This document shows, piece after piece, positions 51,570-59,415 of a stretch of DNA of 64,000 nt. Under the pieces are notes generated by a model that saw only the letters and a program-made list of their open reading frames with translations, did no database searches and was not told the origin of the DNA. Made by a program: the position numbers and the translations under genes. The DNA is from Gaiellasilicea sp033857955 (GTDB taxonomy: Bacteria > Actinomycetota > Thermoleophilia > Gaiellales > Gaiellaceae), in the NCBI GenBank assembly GCA_033857955.1, contig JAWVCW010000022.1, positions 62,001-126,000 on the forward strand, given 5' to 3'. The stretch's first letter is position 1; every line of letters begins with the position of its first letter.

Positions 51570-52150
51570 AGCCCGAGCTGGTCTTCATGTTTCCCGCCCG
51601 CTACGAGCTCGTCTTCCACGACCGCATCCCTCGGGAAGCAGGAATGGCGGTCTTCGAGCTGCCCGCCGGCTGCCCTGTTGACCCTCAGCAGGAGCTTGCC
51701 GCGGCACCGATCGTGGAGGTGCGTCCTGCCGCAGGCTCGCCGTGGACGGGCATCTTCTTCGCGGAAGCTGGCGCGAACATCGTCGGGACGCTCATCGGCT
51801 GGCCCGACGAGGAATCGCTTTGCTTCCTGGGAGGTGGCGGGGCGTACGTCGTGAGCTCATCCGATCCATCACGGCTGACGCTCATCGACGGAGGCCCGAT
51901 GCTCCAGCAGCAGTACGTCGTCGCCGAAGCCGGAATCGTTCTCTTCGCGGATTGGACCAATCTCCATGCGTATGACCGGAGCGGATTGCTTTGGAGGTCG
52001 GCGCGGCTGGCGCTGGACGATCTGGCGATCGAAGGAGTGGAAGACGACGTGATCGCCTGCTCAGGCTTCTTTGGCGGGAGAGGCGAGCGATTTACGGTCG
52101 ATCTGCGCACCGGGAAGACCAGCGATTCACCGCTGACGTTCGGCGACTAG
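51566..52150 (+). CDS. Hypothetical protein, coupled to helicase gene
   Basis: 194 residues if started at TTG 51566, which overlaps the helicase stop by 4 nt; ATG 51587 is the alternative. Beta-rich and soluble, with several WD/propeller-like strands (GIFFAEAGANIVGTLIGW, AYVVSSSDPSRLTLIDG, VLFADWTNLHAYDRSG). No family recognised. The sequence has somewhat lower GC and more even codon use than its neighbours. Confidence 0.65.
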   Translation: MKPELVFMFPARYELVFHDRIPREAGMAVFELPAGCPVDPQQELAAAPIVEVRPAAGSPWTGIFFAEAGANIVGTLIGWPDEESLCFLGGGGAYVVSSSDPSRLTLIDGGPMLQQQYVVAEAGIVLFADWTNLHAYDRSGLLWRSARLALDDLAIEGVEDDVIACSGFFGGRGERFTVDLRTGKTSDSPLTFGD

Positions 52151-52281
52151 CCGCCCAGGTGGATGCAGCCGTTGACGGCCAGCGTCAGGAAGAGGGAGAG
52201 AACGAGCGAGACGAGTAGGCACCCGGGCGAGCAGCCGTAGACCTTGACGCGGCCTCCCTTGAGCTCCTTGGGCTCGAACAT
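52147..52281 (-). CDS. Small membrane protein
   Basis: 44 residues: a polar start MFEPKELKGGRVKVYGCSPG, then one membrane helix (CLLVSLVLSLFLTLAVNGC) and a four-residue tail. Three cysteines flank or lie in the helix. It occupies an otherwise empty interval and its stop overlaps the convergent hypothetical gene by 4 nt. No clear ribosome-binding site, so confidence is moderate. Confidence 0.5.
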   Translation of the reverse strand: MFEPKELKGGRVKVYGCSPGCLLVSLVLSLFLTLAVNGCIHLGG

Positions 52282-52300
52282 GAGCAGCTTTCGTTCCCTC

Positions 52301-52327
52301 TGTCGATTTCCTCACACTCCATTCGTC
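52301..52327 (+). promoter_or_regulatory. ECF42-type promoter upstream of DGPF genes
   Basis: TGTCGA (52301-52306), 17-nt spacer, CGTC (52324-52327), matching the -35 TGTCGA and CG-type -10 reported for ECF42 sigma factors. It lies 35 nt before the first DGPF gene, whose ATG has a strong ribosome-binding site (GAGGAGGAA). It suggests that the sigma factor drives its own operon. Confidence 0.7.
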
Positions 52328-52362
52328 TACGTGGTGAAATCGAGGTTCGAGAGGAGGAACGG

Positions 52363-52713
52363 ATGCAGTACCTGGCATTGATCTACGGCGACGAGTCCCG
52401 CTGGGGGACGCTCTCGCCGGAGCAGCGGGAGAGCGAGATGGGCGAGTACATGGCCCTCTCCAACGCAGACGTGACAGCGGGCGGCAACGAGCTCGACTCG
52501 GTGGCCACCGCGACGACCGTCCGCGTCCGTAACGACGAGACGCTCGTCACCGACGGCCCCTTCGTCGAGTCGAAGGAGGTCCTCGGCGGCTACTACGTCT
52601 TCGAGTGCGACTCGATCGACGAGGCGTGCGGATGGGCGGCCAAGATCCCGGCCGCCAGGCACGGAGCGGTCGAAGTCCGGCCGGTTCACGTCGACGGAGG
52701 TGAGGGAGCATGA
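52363..52713 (+). CDS. YCII/DGPF-domain protein 1
   Basis: 116 residues of the YciI-like (DGPF) family: MQYLALIYGDES at the N-terminus and the signature VTDGPFVESKEVLGGYYVFEC. DGPF proteins are the standard neighbours of ECF42 sigma factors and are thought to act with them, mechanism unknown. Overlaps the second DGPF gene by 4 nt. Confidence 0.93.
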   Translation: MQYLALIYGDESRWGTLSPEQRESEMGEYMALSNADVTAGGNELDSVATATTVRVRNDETLVTDGPFVESKEVLGGYYVFECDSIDEACGWAAKIPAARHGAVEVRPVHVDGGEGA

Positions 52714-53078
52714 AGTACGCGGCCCTGCTGACGAGCAACGCCGACGACATCGTCGCCTGGGAGCAGATGAGCCCCGAGGAGGCGGCGACCGCCCGCGCGG
52801 AAGAGGTCCCGAAGTGGGAGGCGCTCTTCAGCGAGCTCGGCCAGGCCGGCAAGCTCGGCTTCGGCGCCGAGCTCGACAGCCCGAAGACGGCCAAGACCGT
52901 GCGCGTCCGAGACGGCGAGACGATCGTCACCGACGGGCCCTTTGCCGAGACCAAGGAGCAGATCGGCGGTGTCATGCTGCTCGAGGCCGACGACCTCGAC
53001 GAGGCGATCTCGATCGCAGCCCGGATCCCGGTCGTCTTCCGCGCGTCCGTCGAGCTCAGGCCCGTGATCGAGCATTGA
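52710..53078 (+). CDS. YCII/DGPF-domain protein 2
   Basis: 122 residues, same fold as the preceding protein with VTDGPFAETKEQIGGVMLLEA. The two are related but diverged, so a local duplication. ATG and stop overlap the neighbouring genes by 4 nt each (ATGA upstream, TTGA downstream), giving a three-gene translationally coupled unit with the sigma factor. Confidence 0.93.
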   Translation: MKYAALLTSNADDIVAWEQMSPEEAATARAEEVPKWEALFSELGQAGKLGFGAELDSPKTAKTVRVRDGETIVTDGPFAETKEQIGGVMLLEADDLDEAISIAARIPVVFRASVELRPVIEH

Positions 53079-54274
53079 CGGAGATCGGCGCGGTCTTCAA
53101 GGAGGAATGGGGCCGTGCCGTCGCCATCCTCACACGCGTCCTCGGCGATCTCGATCGCGCCGAGGACGCTGTCCAGGACGCGTTCGCGACCGCGCTCGAG
53201 CGCTGGCCCCGAGATGGAACGCCCCGGAACCCGGGCGCGTGGATCATCACTACGGCTCGAAACCGCGCCATCGACCGGCTCCGCCGTGAGCAGGCGTTCA
53301 CCCGCAAGGCCGAGCTGCTGGCGCGCCTGGAGTCGCTTGCCGGCGACGAGGACGACGTGAGCTCGATCCCCGACGACCGGCTCGCGCTCGTCTTCACCTG
53401 CTGCCACCCGGCGCTCGGGGCCGACGCTCGGGTCGCATTGACACTGCGCGAGGTCGCAGGCCTGACGACGACTGAGATTGCGAGAGCGTTCCTCGTCGCC
53501 GAGCCGGCGATGGCGCAACGGCTCGTGCGCGCAAAGCGAAAGGTGCGCGGCGCCGGTATCCCTTTCCGCGTGCCGCCGGATCACGTGCTACCCGAGCGGC
53601 TTCGCTCGGTCCTGGCCGTCCTCTATCTGGTGTTCAACGAGGGATACTCGGCGACAGGCGGCGAGGAGCCCGTCCGCGCGTCACTCTGCGACGAGGCGAT
53701 CAGGCTCGGGAAGCTCCTGGCCGTGCTGATGCCGGACGAGCCCGAGGCGCTCGGATTGCTCGCGCTGATGCTTCTGCACGACGCGAGGCGCGACGCGCGC
53801 ACGGCACCCGATGGCTCGATCGTCCTGCTCGAGGACCAGGACCGCTCCCGTTGGAGCCCCGAGCGGATTGCCGAAGGAACGCGCGTGCTCGACCGCGCCC
53901 TCTCCCACCGGCAACCGGGGAGCTACCAGCTGCAGGCAGCAATCGTGGCGCTACACGTCGAGGAGGGCGAGACGGACTGGCCGCAGATCGCGGCGCTCTA
54001 CGACGAGCTCGCGCTGCTCGAGCCGACGCCGATCGTCGAGCTGAACCGCGCTGTCGCCGTCGCCATGGCGCATGGGCCGGAGTTCGGGCTCGAGCTCATC
54101 GGCCGGATCGACCTGCCGGAATACCACCTGCTCCACGCGGCTCGCGCCGACCTGCTGCGCAGGCTCGAACGGCACCCCGAGGCCGCCGACGCCTACCGCG
54201 CAGCGCTCGCACTCGAGATGAACGCTGCCGACCGCGCCTTCCTCGAACGTCGGCTCGAGGACGTGACGGTCTAG
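53075..54274 (+). CDS. ECF42-group RNA polymerase sigma factor with C-terminal TPR-like domain
   Basis: 399 residues from TTG 53075, which overlaps the DGPF stop by 4 nt. Region 2 (about 5-75: DRAEDAVQDAFATALERWP, ITTARNRAIDRLRRE), region 4 (about 110-160: ALTLREVAGLTTTEIARAFLV) and then a 230-residue helical extension typical of ECF42, ending HPEAADAYRAALALEMNAADRAFLERRL. The extension is needed for activity in studied members. No anti-sigma factor is present, as expected for the group. Confidence 0.93.
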   Translation: MTEIGAVFKEEWGRAVAILTRVLGDLDRAEDAVQDAFATALERWPRDGTPRNPGAWIITTARNRAIDRLRREQAFTRKAELLARLESLAGDEDDVSSIPDDRLALVFTCCHPALGADARVALTLREVAGLTTTEIARAFLVAEPAMAQRLVRAKRKVRGAGIPFRVPPDHVLPERLRSVLAVLYLVFNEGYSATGGEEPVRASLCDEAIRLGKLLAVLMPDEPEALGLLALMLLHDARRDARTAPDGSIVLLEDQDRSRWSPERIAEGTRVLDRALSHRQPGSYQLQAAIVALHVEEGETDWPQIAALYDELALLEPTPIVELNRAVAVAMAHGPEFGLELIGRIDLPEYHLLHAARADLLRRLERHPEAADAYRAALALEMNAADRAFLERRLEDVTV

Positions 54275-54296
54275 GAGGGTTTGGTAGCGTCGCCGC

Positions 54297-55247
54297 ATGT
54301 ACCGGCAGCGCCTGCCTCAACTCGATGGCGGCCTTTTCATCACCGACGGCGGCCTGGAGACGACACTCATCTTCCACCGCGGGCTCGAGCTGCCCGCATT
54401 TGCAGCGTTCCCCCTGCTCGCGGACGACGAAGGTACCGAGCAGCTCCGCCTCTACTACGCGCCCTACGCGGCCCTCGCCCGCGAACGCGGCATCGGCCTC
54501 ATCCTCGATAGCCCGACGTGGCGCGCGAACCCGGACTGGGCCGCGGAGATCGGCTATTCGCTCGACGAGCTCGACTCTTTCAACCGCAAGGCGATCGCGC
54601 TGATGGAGGAGATCCGAGAGGAGAACGCGTCCGGGCACGCGATCGTGATCAGCGGCAACATCGGGCCACAGAGTGACGGCTACAGCCCGGAAACGACGCT
54701 CACCCCCGACGAGGCGCAGCGCTACCACTCGACGCAGATCGCGACCTTCGCCGACACCGCGGCAGACATGGTCACCGTCCTCACGATGACCTACGCAGAG
54801 GAGGCAATTGGGGTCACCCGCGCCGCCATCGAGAACGGGCTGCCGGTCGTAATCTCGTTCACGGTCGAGACGGATGGAAGGCTTCCGAACGGGCAGGAGC
54901 TCGGGGAGGCAATCCAGCAAGTGGACCAGGAGACAAGCTCGGGCCCTGCGTACTACATGATCAACTGCGCTCACCCGACGCACTTCGAGGACGCCCTCGA
55001 GCCGGGAGCGCCGTGGATCGACCGAATTCGCGGTCTCCGCGCGAACGCTTCCACAAAAAGCCACGCCGAGCTGGACGAGGCGACCGAGCTGGACGACGGC
55101 GACCCGGCCGATCTGGCTGAACGGCACGCCGCGCTGAGAGAAAAGCTGCCGCGCGTGAACGTCCTCGGCGGCTGCTGCGGCACCGACCACCGTCACGTCA
55201 CGTCGATCTGTACCGCCTGGGACACCGAAGCACCCGTCCGAAGCTAG
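54297..55247 (+). CDS. Homocysteine S-methyltransferase-family protein
   Basis: 316 residues. TIM barrel with DGGLETTLIFHRG at the N-terminus (usual DGxMGTxL), NCAHPTHF with the first zinc Cys (about 223) and GGCCGTDHRHV with the Cys pair (about 293). All three thiol ligands are present, so methyl transfer from a donor such as S-methylmethionine or betaine is plausible; the donor is unknown. TAGCGT (54285-54290) lies 6 nt before the ATG, so it has its own promoter. Followed 11 nt later by the Rrf2 regulator and the sulfate transporter, so a sulfur theme. Confidence 0.88.
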   Translation: MYRQRLPQLDGGLFITDGGLETTLIFHRGLELPAFAAFPLLADDEGTEQLRLYYAPYAALARERGIGLILDSPTWRANPDWAAEIGYSLDELDSFNRKAIALMEEIREENASGHAIVISGNIGPQSDGYSPETTLTPDEAQRYHSTQIATFADTAADMVTVLTMTYAEEAIGVTRAAIENGLPVVISFTVETDGRLPNGQELGEAIQQVDQETSSGPAYYMINCAHPTHFEDALEPGAPWIDRIRGLRANASTKSHAELDEATELDDGDPADLAERHAALREKLPRVNVLGGCCGTDHRHVTSICTAWDTEAPVRS

Positions 55248-55258
55248 AGAATCAGCAC

Positions 55259-55675
55259 ATGAGAGTCTCGGCGAAGGTGGACTACGCGCTCCGCGCGCTC
55301 GCAGAGCTTGCCGCGGCACCGCCGGGGCAGCCGGTGAAGGGCGAGCAGCTCGCGAACGCTCAGGAGATCCCGCTCAACTTCCTGGAGAACATCCTGCTCG
55401 AGCTGCGCCGCTCGGAGCTCGTCGCGAGCCGGCGCGGGGCTGACGGGGGCTATTGGCTCGGACGGCCGGCTGCGGAGATCAGCCTGGCCGACGTGGTGCG
55501 GGCGCTCGAGGGGCCGATCGCCAGCGTCCGCGGCAGCCGGCCGGAGGACGTCAGCTACACGGGGGCGGCGACGGCGCTCCAGGAGGTGTGGATCGAGCTC
55601 CGCACGAGCATGCGCGGCGTGCTCGAGGAAACATCTCTCGCCGACCTCGTCGAGAGGTCTACGTCGCCGCGCTGA
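55259..55675 (+). CDS. Rrf2-family regulator without cysteines (CymR-like class)
   Basis: 138 residues. The Rrf2 winged helix is clear: MRVSAKVDYALRALAELA, IPLNFLENILLELRRSELV and RRGADGGYWLGRP. There is no cysteine at all, so no Fe-S cluster as in IscR or NsrR. This and the adjacent homocysteine and sulfate-uptake genes point to a CymR-like sulfur/cysteine regulator (inference). It overlaps the cysA 3' end by 17 nt. Confidence 0.88.
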   Translation: MRVSAKVDYALRALAELAAAPPGQPVKGEQLANAQEIPLNFLENILLELRRSELVASRRGADGGYWLGRPAAEISLADVVRALEGPIASVRGSRPEDVSYTGAATALQEVWIELRTSMRGVLEETSLADLVERSTSPR

Positions 55676-56621
55676 AGACGCGCTCGTGCTGCGGCCGCAG
55701 GTAGACGATCTGGCCCTCTTCGAGCTCGAGCTCCTCGCACCGGTCCCTCGTCACCTGCGCCCAGAGCTTCTCGCCGTCCGCCCGCGTCAGCTCGACCCGC
55801 ACCTCGAAGCCGAGATGGACGATCCGCTCGATCATCGCCTCGTCGGCGCCGTCGGAGGGCTCGGCGGAGAGCTCCAGATCGTGTGGCCGCACCCAGGTGT
55901 CGCCGACGCGGTTGACAGGCCCGACGAAGCTCATCACGAACTCGGTCTCGGGATGCTCGTACAGGTCGCGTGGGCCGCCGACCTGCTCGATCCGGCCCTT
56001 GTTCATGACGGCGATGCGGTCGGCGACCTGCATGGCCTCCTCCTGATCGTGGGTGACGAAGACCGTGGTCACGTGCACCTCCTCGTGCAGGCGGCGCAGC
56101 CACTCGCGCAGCTCGGCACGCACGCGCGCGTCGAGGGCACCGAACGGCTCGTCGAGCAGCAGCACCTTCGGCTCGACCGCGAGCGCGCGGGCGAGAGCCA
56201 TGCGCTGCCGCTGGCCGCCTGAGAGCTGCGCCGGGTAGCGATGGGCGAACGGCTTCAGCTGGACGAGCTCGAGCAGCTCGCCGACACGGCTCTCGATTTC
56301 GGCCTTGGGCCGCTTGCGGATCGTCAGGCCAAACGCGATGTTGTCGTACACCGTCATGTGCTTGAACGCGGCGTAATGCTGGAAGACGAAGCCGACCCCG
56401 CGCTTCTGCGGCGCGAGCCCGGTCGCGTCGTCGCCGAAGATGACGACCTCGCCCTCGTCCGGCTGCTCGAGCCCGGCGATCACTCGGAGCAACGTTGACT
56501 TGCCGCTCCCGCTCGGGCCGAGGAGCGCGGTCAGCGAGCCGGTCTCGACGTCGAGCGAGACGTCGTCGAGCGCGGGAAAGTCGTTGAAGCGCTTCGAGAC
56601 GCCCTTGACGACGATGGACAC
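55659..56621 (-). CDS. cysA: Sulfate/thiosulfate ABC transporter ATP-binding protein
   Basis: 320 residues. Walker A GPSGSGKST, Q-loop FQHYAAFKHM, signature LSGGQRQRMALA, Walker B LLLDEPFGALD and H-loop VTHDQEEA, followed by a TOBE-type tail with VRPHDLELS. The FQHYAxFKHMTV segment and LDARVRAELREWLR are characteristic of CysA. Overlaps cysW by 1 nt. Confidence 0.94.
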   Translation of the reverse strand: MSIVVKGVSKRFNDFPALDDVSLDVETGSLTALLGPSGSGKSTLLRVIAGLEQPDEGEVVIFGDDATGLAPQKRGVGFVFQHYAAFKHMTVYDNIAFGLTIRKRPKAEIESRVGELLELVQLKPFAHRYPAQLSGGQRQRMALARALAVEPKVLLLDEPFGALDARVRAELREWLRRLHEEVHVTTVFVTHDQEEAMQVADRIAVMNKGRIEQVGGPRDLYEHPETEFVMSFVGPVNRVGDTWVRPHDLELSAEPSDGADEAMIERIVHLGFEVRVELTRADGEKLWAQVTRDRCEELELEEGQIVYLRPQHERVFSAAT

Positions 56622-57424
56622 TAGACGGCCTCCTCCTTGGGTCTGATCACTGTCATCGCCACGAGCACGAGCACGGCGAGCAGCGCGAGCACGATCGAGA
56701 TCGAATAGGCGCCGGCGAGGTCGAGCGACTGGTAGCGCTCTTCCACGCGCAGTGTCGCGGTCTCCGTCTGGCCTTGCAGGTGGCCGGAGACGACGGCCAC
56801 GGCGCCGTACTCACCCAGGCTGCGGGCCGTCGTCAGAATGACGCCGTAGATCACGGCCCAGCGGATCGCAGGCAGCGTGATGCGTCGGAAGGTCTGCCAG
56901 GACGAGGCCCCGAGCGTGCGGGCGGCCTGCTCCTGCTCGTCGCCGATCTCGCGCAGGGTCGGCACGACCTCGCGGGCGACGAACGGGAGCGAGACGAAGA
57001 TCGTCGCGATCACCATCGACGGGAGTGCGAAGAGCACCTGGATGCCGTGGTCGGTGAGCCAGCTGCCGAACCAGCCGTCGCGGCCGTAGAGTAGGTACAG
57101 CGAGAGCCCCACGACGACGGGCGAGAGCGCGAGCGGAAGATCGACGAACGCGTTCACGATCCCCTTGCCGGGAAACTTGCGACGCACGATCGCGAGTGCA
57201 CAAGCGATCCCGAAGACCGTGTTCGCAGGGACCGCGATCGCAGTGATGATCAGCGTCAACTTGAAGGCGTTGACCGTCTCGGGCGAGGAGAGCGCGTCCC
57301 ATGCGGCGCCGAAGCCGTTCTCGAACGTGCGGTAGAAGACGACCGCGAGCGGGCCGATCAGGATCGCCGCGAGATACGCGAACGCGATCCCGCGGAGCCC
57401 GAACCGGCGGAGAGCGTTAGCCAC
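56621..57424 (-). CDS. cysW: Sulfate ABC transporter permease CysW
   Basis: 267 residues, six helices. The ATPase-contact loop is EQAARTLGASSWQTFRRITLP and the late motif ARSLGEYGAVAVVSG is diagnostic of CysW. Overlaps cysT by 8 nt. Forms the heterodimeric channel with CysT. Confidence 0.94.
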   Translation of the reverse strand: MANALRRFGLRGIAFAYLAAILIGPLAVVFYRTFENGFGAAWDALSSPETVNAFKLTLIITAIAVPANTVFGIACALAIVRRKFPGKGIVNAFVDLPLALSPVVVGLSLYLLYGRDGWFGSWLTDHGIQVLFALPSMVIATIFVSLPFVAREVVPTLREIGDEQEQAARTLGASSWQTFRRITLPAIRWAVIYGVILTTARSLGEYGAVAVVSGHLQGQTETATLRVEERYQSLDLAGAYSISIVLALLAVLVLVAMTVIRPKEEAV

Positions 57425-58250
57425 GGTCGTGCCTCGTCGTGTAGTGCCTGACGACCCCGATCGCGAGCAGGAGCGCGAAGGAGATCGCGAGCAGGATGAC
57501 GGCGACCGCCGCCGCCCCCGCCCGATCGCCGCTCTCGATCCGGCTGAAGATGAAGACGGAGGAGACCTCGGTCTTGTAGGGCAGGTTCCCGGTGATGATC
57601 ACCAGTGAGCCGAACTCGCCCACCGCCTTGGCGAAGGCGAGCGCGACGCCGGAGAGGATGCCGGGGAGGATGTTCGGGAAGACCACGCGCCTGAAGGTCT
57701 GCAGCTCGGTCGCGCCAAGCGACTTGGCGGCCTGCTCCATCTCCTGATCGAGCTCGAGCAACACGGGCTGCACCGTCCGCACGACGAACGGGAGCGTGAC
57801 GAAGAGCATCGCCAGGATGATCGCCACCTGCGTGAACGCGACGTTGATGCCGACCGGCGAGCGGGGGCCGTAGAGCGCCAGCAGAGTCAGGCCCGCCACG
57901 ATCGTCGGCAGCGCGAAGGGCAGGTCGATCACGGCGTTCACGAGCGCCTTGCCCCGGAACGAGTCGCGCACGAGCACCCAGGCCGTGATCGTGCCGAGGA
58001 CGGCGTTGATCAGCGCGACGGCGATCGACGTCCACAGGGTCAGCTTGAGGGCTGCGACCGCTTCCGGGCTCGAGACGACGTCCCAGAAGCCCCGCGCGCC
58101 GATGTTCGTCGACTCGAAGAGCAGGGCAGCGATCGGCAGGGCCACGATCAGCGACAGATAGGTGGTCGTCAAGCCGAGAGAGAGGGCCGCCGAGGCCGTC
58201 TCTCCCTGCATCCGAAACGGTCTGGGCGATGCGCTTGCAGCCGAGCTCAT
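57417..58250 (-). CDS. cysT: Sulfate ABC transporter permease CysT
   Basis: 277 residues, six helices. Landmarks: DLPFALPTIVAGLTLLALYG, EQAAKSLGATELQTFRRVVFP as the coupling loop and FAKAVGEFGSLVIITGN. ATG 58250 has a full -35/-10 promoter immediately upstream with the -10 ending 9 nt before the start, so this unit is separately transcribed from cysP and probably leaderless. Confidence 0.94.
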   Translation of the reverse strand: MSSAASASPRPFRMQGETASAALSLGLTTTYLSLIVALPIAALLFESTNIGARGFWDVVSSPEAVAALKLTLWTSIAVALINAVLGTITAWVLVRDSFRGKALVNAVIDLPFALPTIVAGLTLLALYGPRSPVGINVAFTQVAIILAMLFVTLPFVVRTVQPVLLELDQEMEQAAKSLGATELQTFRRVVFPNILPGILSGVALAFAKAVGEFGSLVIITGNLPYKTEVSSVFIFSRIESGDRAGAAAVAVILLAISFALLLAIGVVRHYTTRHDRG

Positions 58251-58259
58251 GAATAGGGA

Positions 58260-58288
58260 AAGCTAATTGAAGGCATAAGAGCCGTCAA
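58260..58288 (-). promoter_or_regulatory. cysT promoter
   Basis: TTGACG (58288-58283), 17-nt spacer, TAGCTT (58265-58260), 9 nt before cysT ATG. The spacer contains TCTTATGCCT, matching TCTTATTCCT at the same place in the cysP promoter: a candidate shared operator. Confidence 0.7.
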
Positions 58289-58310
58289 TCTAGCTGACCT
58301 ACGGTGACGC

Positions 58311-59309
58311 TCAGCCGGTGACACCTCCGACCTGCCTCTCGATCCGGGCCAGGATGCCCGTGTTCGGATCGAAGAAGCGCTTCTGCACCTTGTCCCAGCC
58401 CCCGAGCCCGAGCTGGTCGATCGTGAACTGACCCGGCCGGGCCGGGAACTTCGAGGTGAACTGCTTCGCGATCGCCTTGTTGACCGGCCGGTAGCCGCTC
58501 TCGGCGAAGGTCTTCTGGGCGTCGGGCGTGCGCAGGAAGCGCAGGAACGCATTCGCCTCCTGCTTGTGCTCGCTCGTCTTCAGGATCGCGATCGGGTTTT
58601 CGATCAGGATCGTCGACCGCGGGATCACGAACGGCGAGCCCTGCCCGCTCGCGCGGGCGAAGAGCGCTTCGTTCTCGTACGCCAGCAGCACGTCGCCGCG
58701 GCCGGCGTTGAACGTCTGCAGCGAGTCGCGCGCGCTCTTGTCCTGCGAGACGACGTTCTTGAAGAGCCTGAGCAGGTAGTCCTGCGCCTGCTTGTCCGTC
58801 TTGCCCAGCTTGCGCTGCGCGCCGTAGGCCGCCATCACGTTCCAGCGAGCGCCGCCCGAGGTGAACGGGTTGGGCGTCACGACCTGCACGCCCGGGCGAA
58901 CCAGGTCGTTCCAGCTCTTGATCTTCTTCGGATTCCCGTCCCGGACGACGAAGACGACGAGCGAGTTGGTGACCATCCCCTTGTACGACTGCTTGCTCCA
59001 CTTGGAGTCGACCAGCCCGGCGGCGACGAGCTCGTCGACGTCGGGCGCGAGCGACAGGGCGACGATGTCGGCGCCCAGGCCCGCCTTGACCGCACGCGCC
59101 TGGTCGCCGGACGCCGCGTAGGACTGGCTGAAGGTGACGCCGTTCCCGCCCGGGGACTTCTGGAAGGCGGGGATCAGCTTGCTGTAGGCCTCGCGCGGGG
59201 TCGAGTACGCAACGAGAGACAGCTTGACGTCCTTGGTCGACGCTCCGGCCACGGAGGCGACGGCCGCCGTGACGAAAACGGCGAGCAGTGCAATGGATCT
59301 ACGGCGCAT
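58311..59309 (-). CDS. Sulfate-binding periplasmic-type protein
   Basis: 332 residues. Signal peptide 1-23 with cleavage near AGAST. The Sbp/CysP fold shows SLVAYSTPREAY, SQSYAASGDQARAV, ADIVALSLAPDVDEL, NPFTSGGARWN and LAYENEAL, the anion-binding segments. It delivers sulfate or thiosulfate to CysTWA. Ribosome-binding site GAGGAG 8 nt before ATG. 60 nt upstream of cysT. Confidence 0.93.
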   Translation of the reverse strand: MRRRSIALLAVFVTAAVASVAGASTKDVKLSLVAYSTPREAYSKLIPAFQKSPGGNGVTFSQSYAASGDQARAVKAGLGADIVALSLAPDVDELVAAGLVDSKWSKQSYKGMVTNSLVVFVVRDGNPKKIKSWNDLVRPGVQVVTPNPFTSGGARWNVMAAYGAQRKLGKTDKQAQDYLLRLFKNVVSQDKSARDSLQTFNAGRGDVLLAYENEALFARASGQGSPFVIPRSTILIENPIAILKTSEHKQEANAFLRFLRTPDAQKTFAESGYRPVNKAIAKQFTSKFPARPGQFTIDQLGLGGWDKVQKRFFDPNTGILARIERQVGGVTG

Positions 59310-59355
59310 CTGAAACTCCTCTTCGAGTTTGTCTACTGACTAAGTTGTGATGGGA

Positions 59356-59384
59356 TTTCTAATGACAGGAATAAGATTTGTCAA
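59356..59384 (-). promoter_or_regulatory. cysP promoter
   Basis: TTGACA (59384-59379), 17-nt spacer, TAGAAA (59361-59356). TGACA and TGTCA flank the AT-rich spacer as a 5-bp inverted repeat, a candidate site for the Rrf2 regulator. An about 45-nt leader precedes the cysP ATG. Confidence 0.75.
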
Positions 59385-59415
59385 TTCCGAAGCGTTCGCG
59401 TGGTAGGAATCGTCG

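Noticed and set aside
38850..54285. Repeat CTAGGAGGGTTTGG at 38849 and 54272
   Set aside because: Two copies in unrelated contexts (coding end of lacI, downstream of sigma gene); likely chance.
55259..55675. Rrf2 protein as an Fe-S sensor (IscR/NsrR type)
   Set aside because: The protein contains no cysteine.
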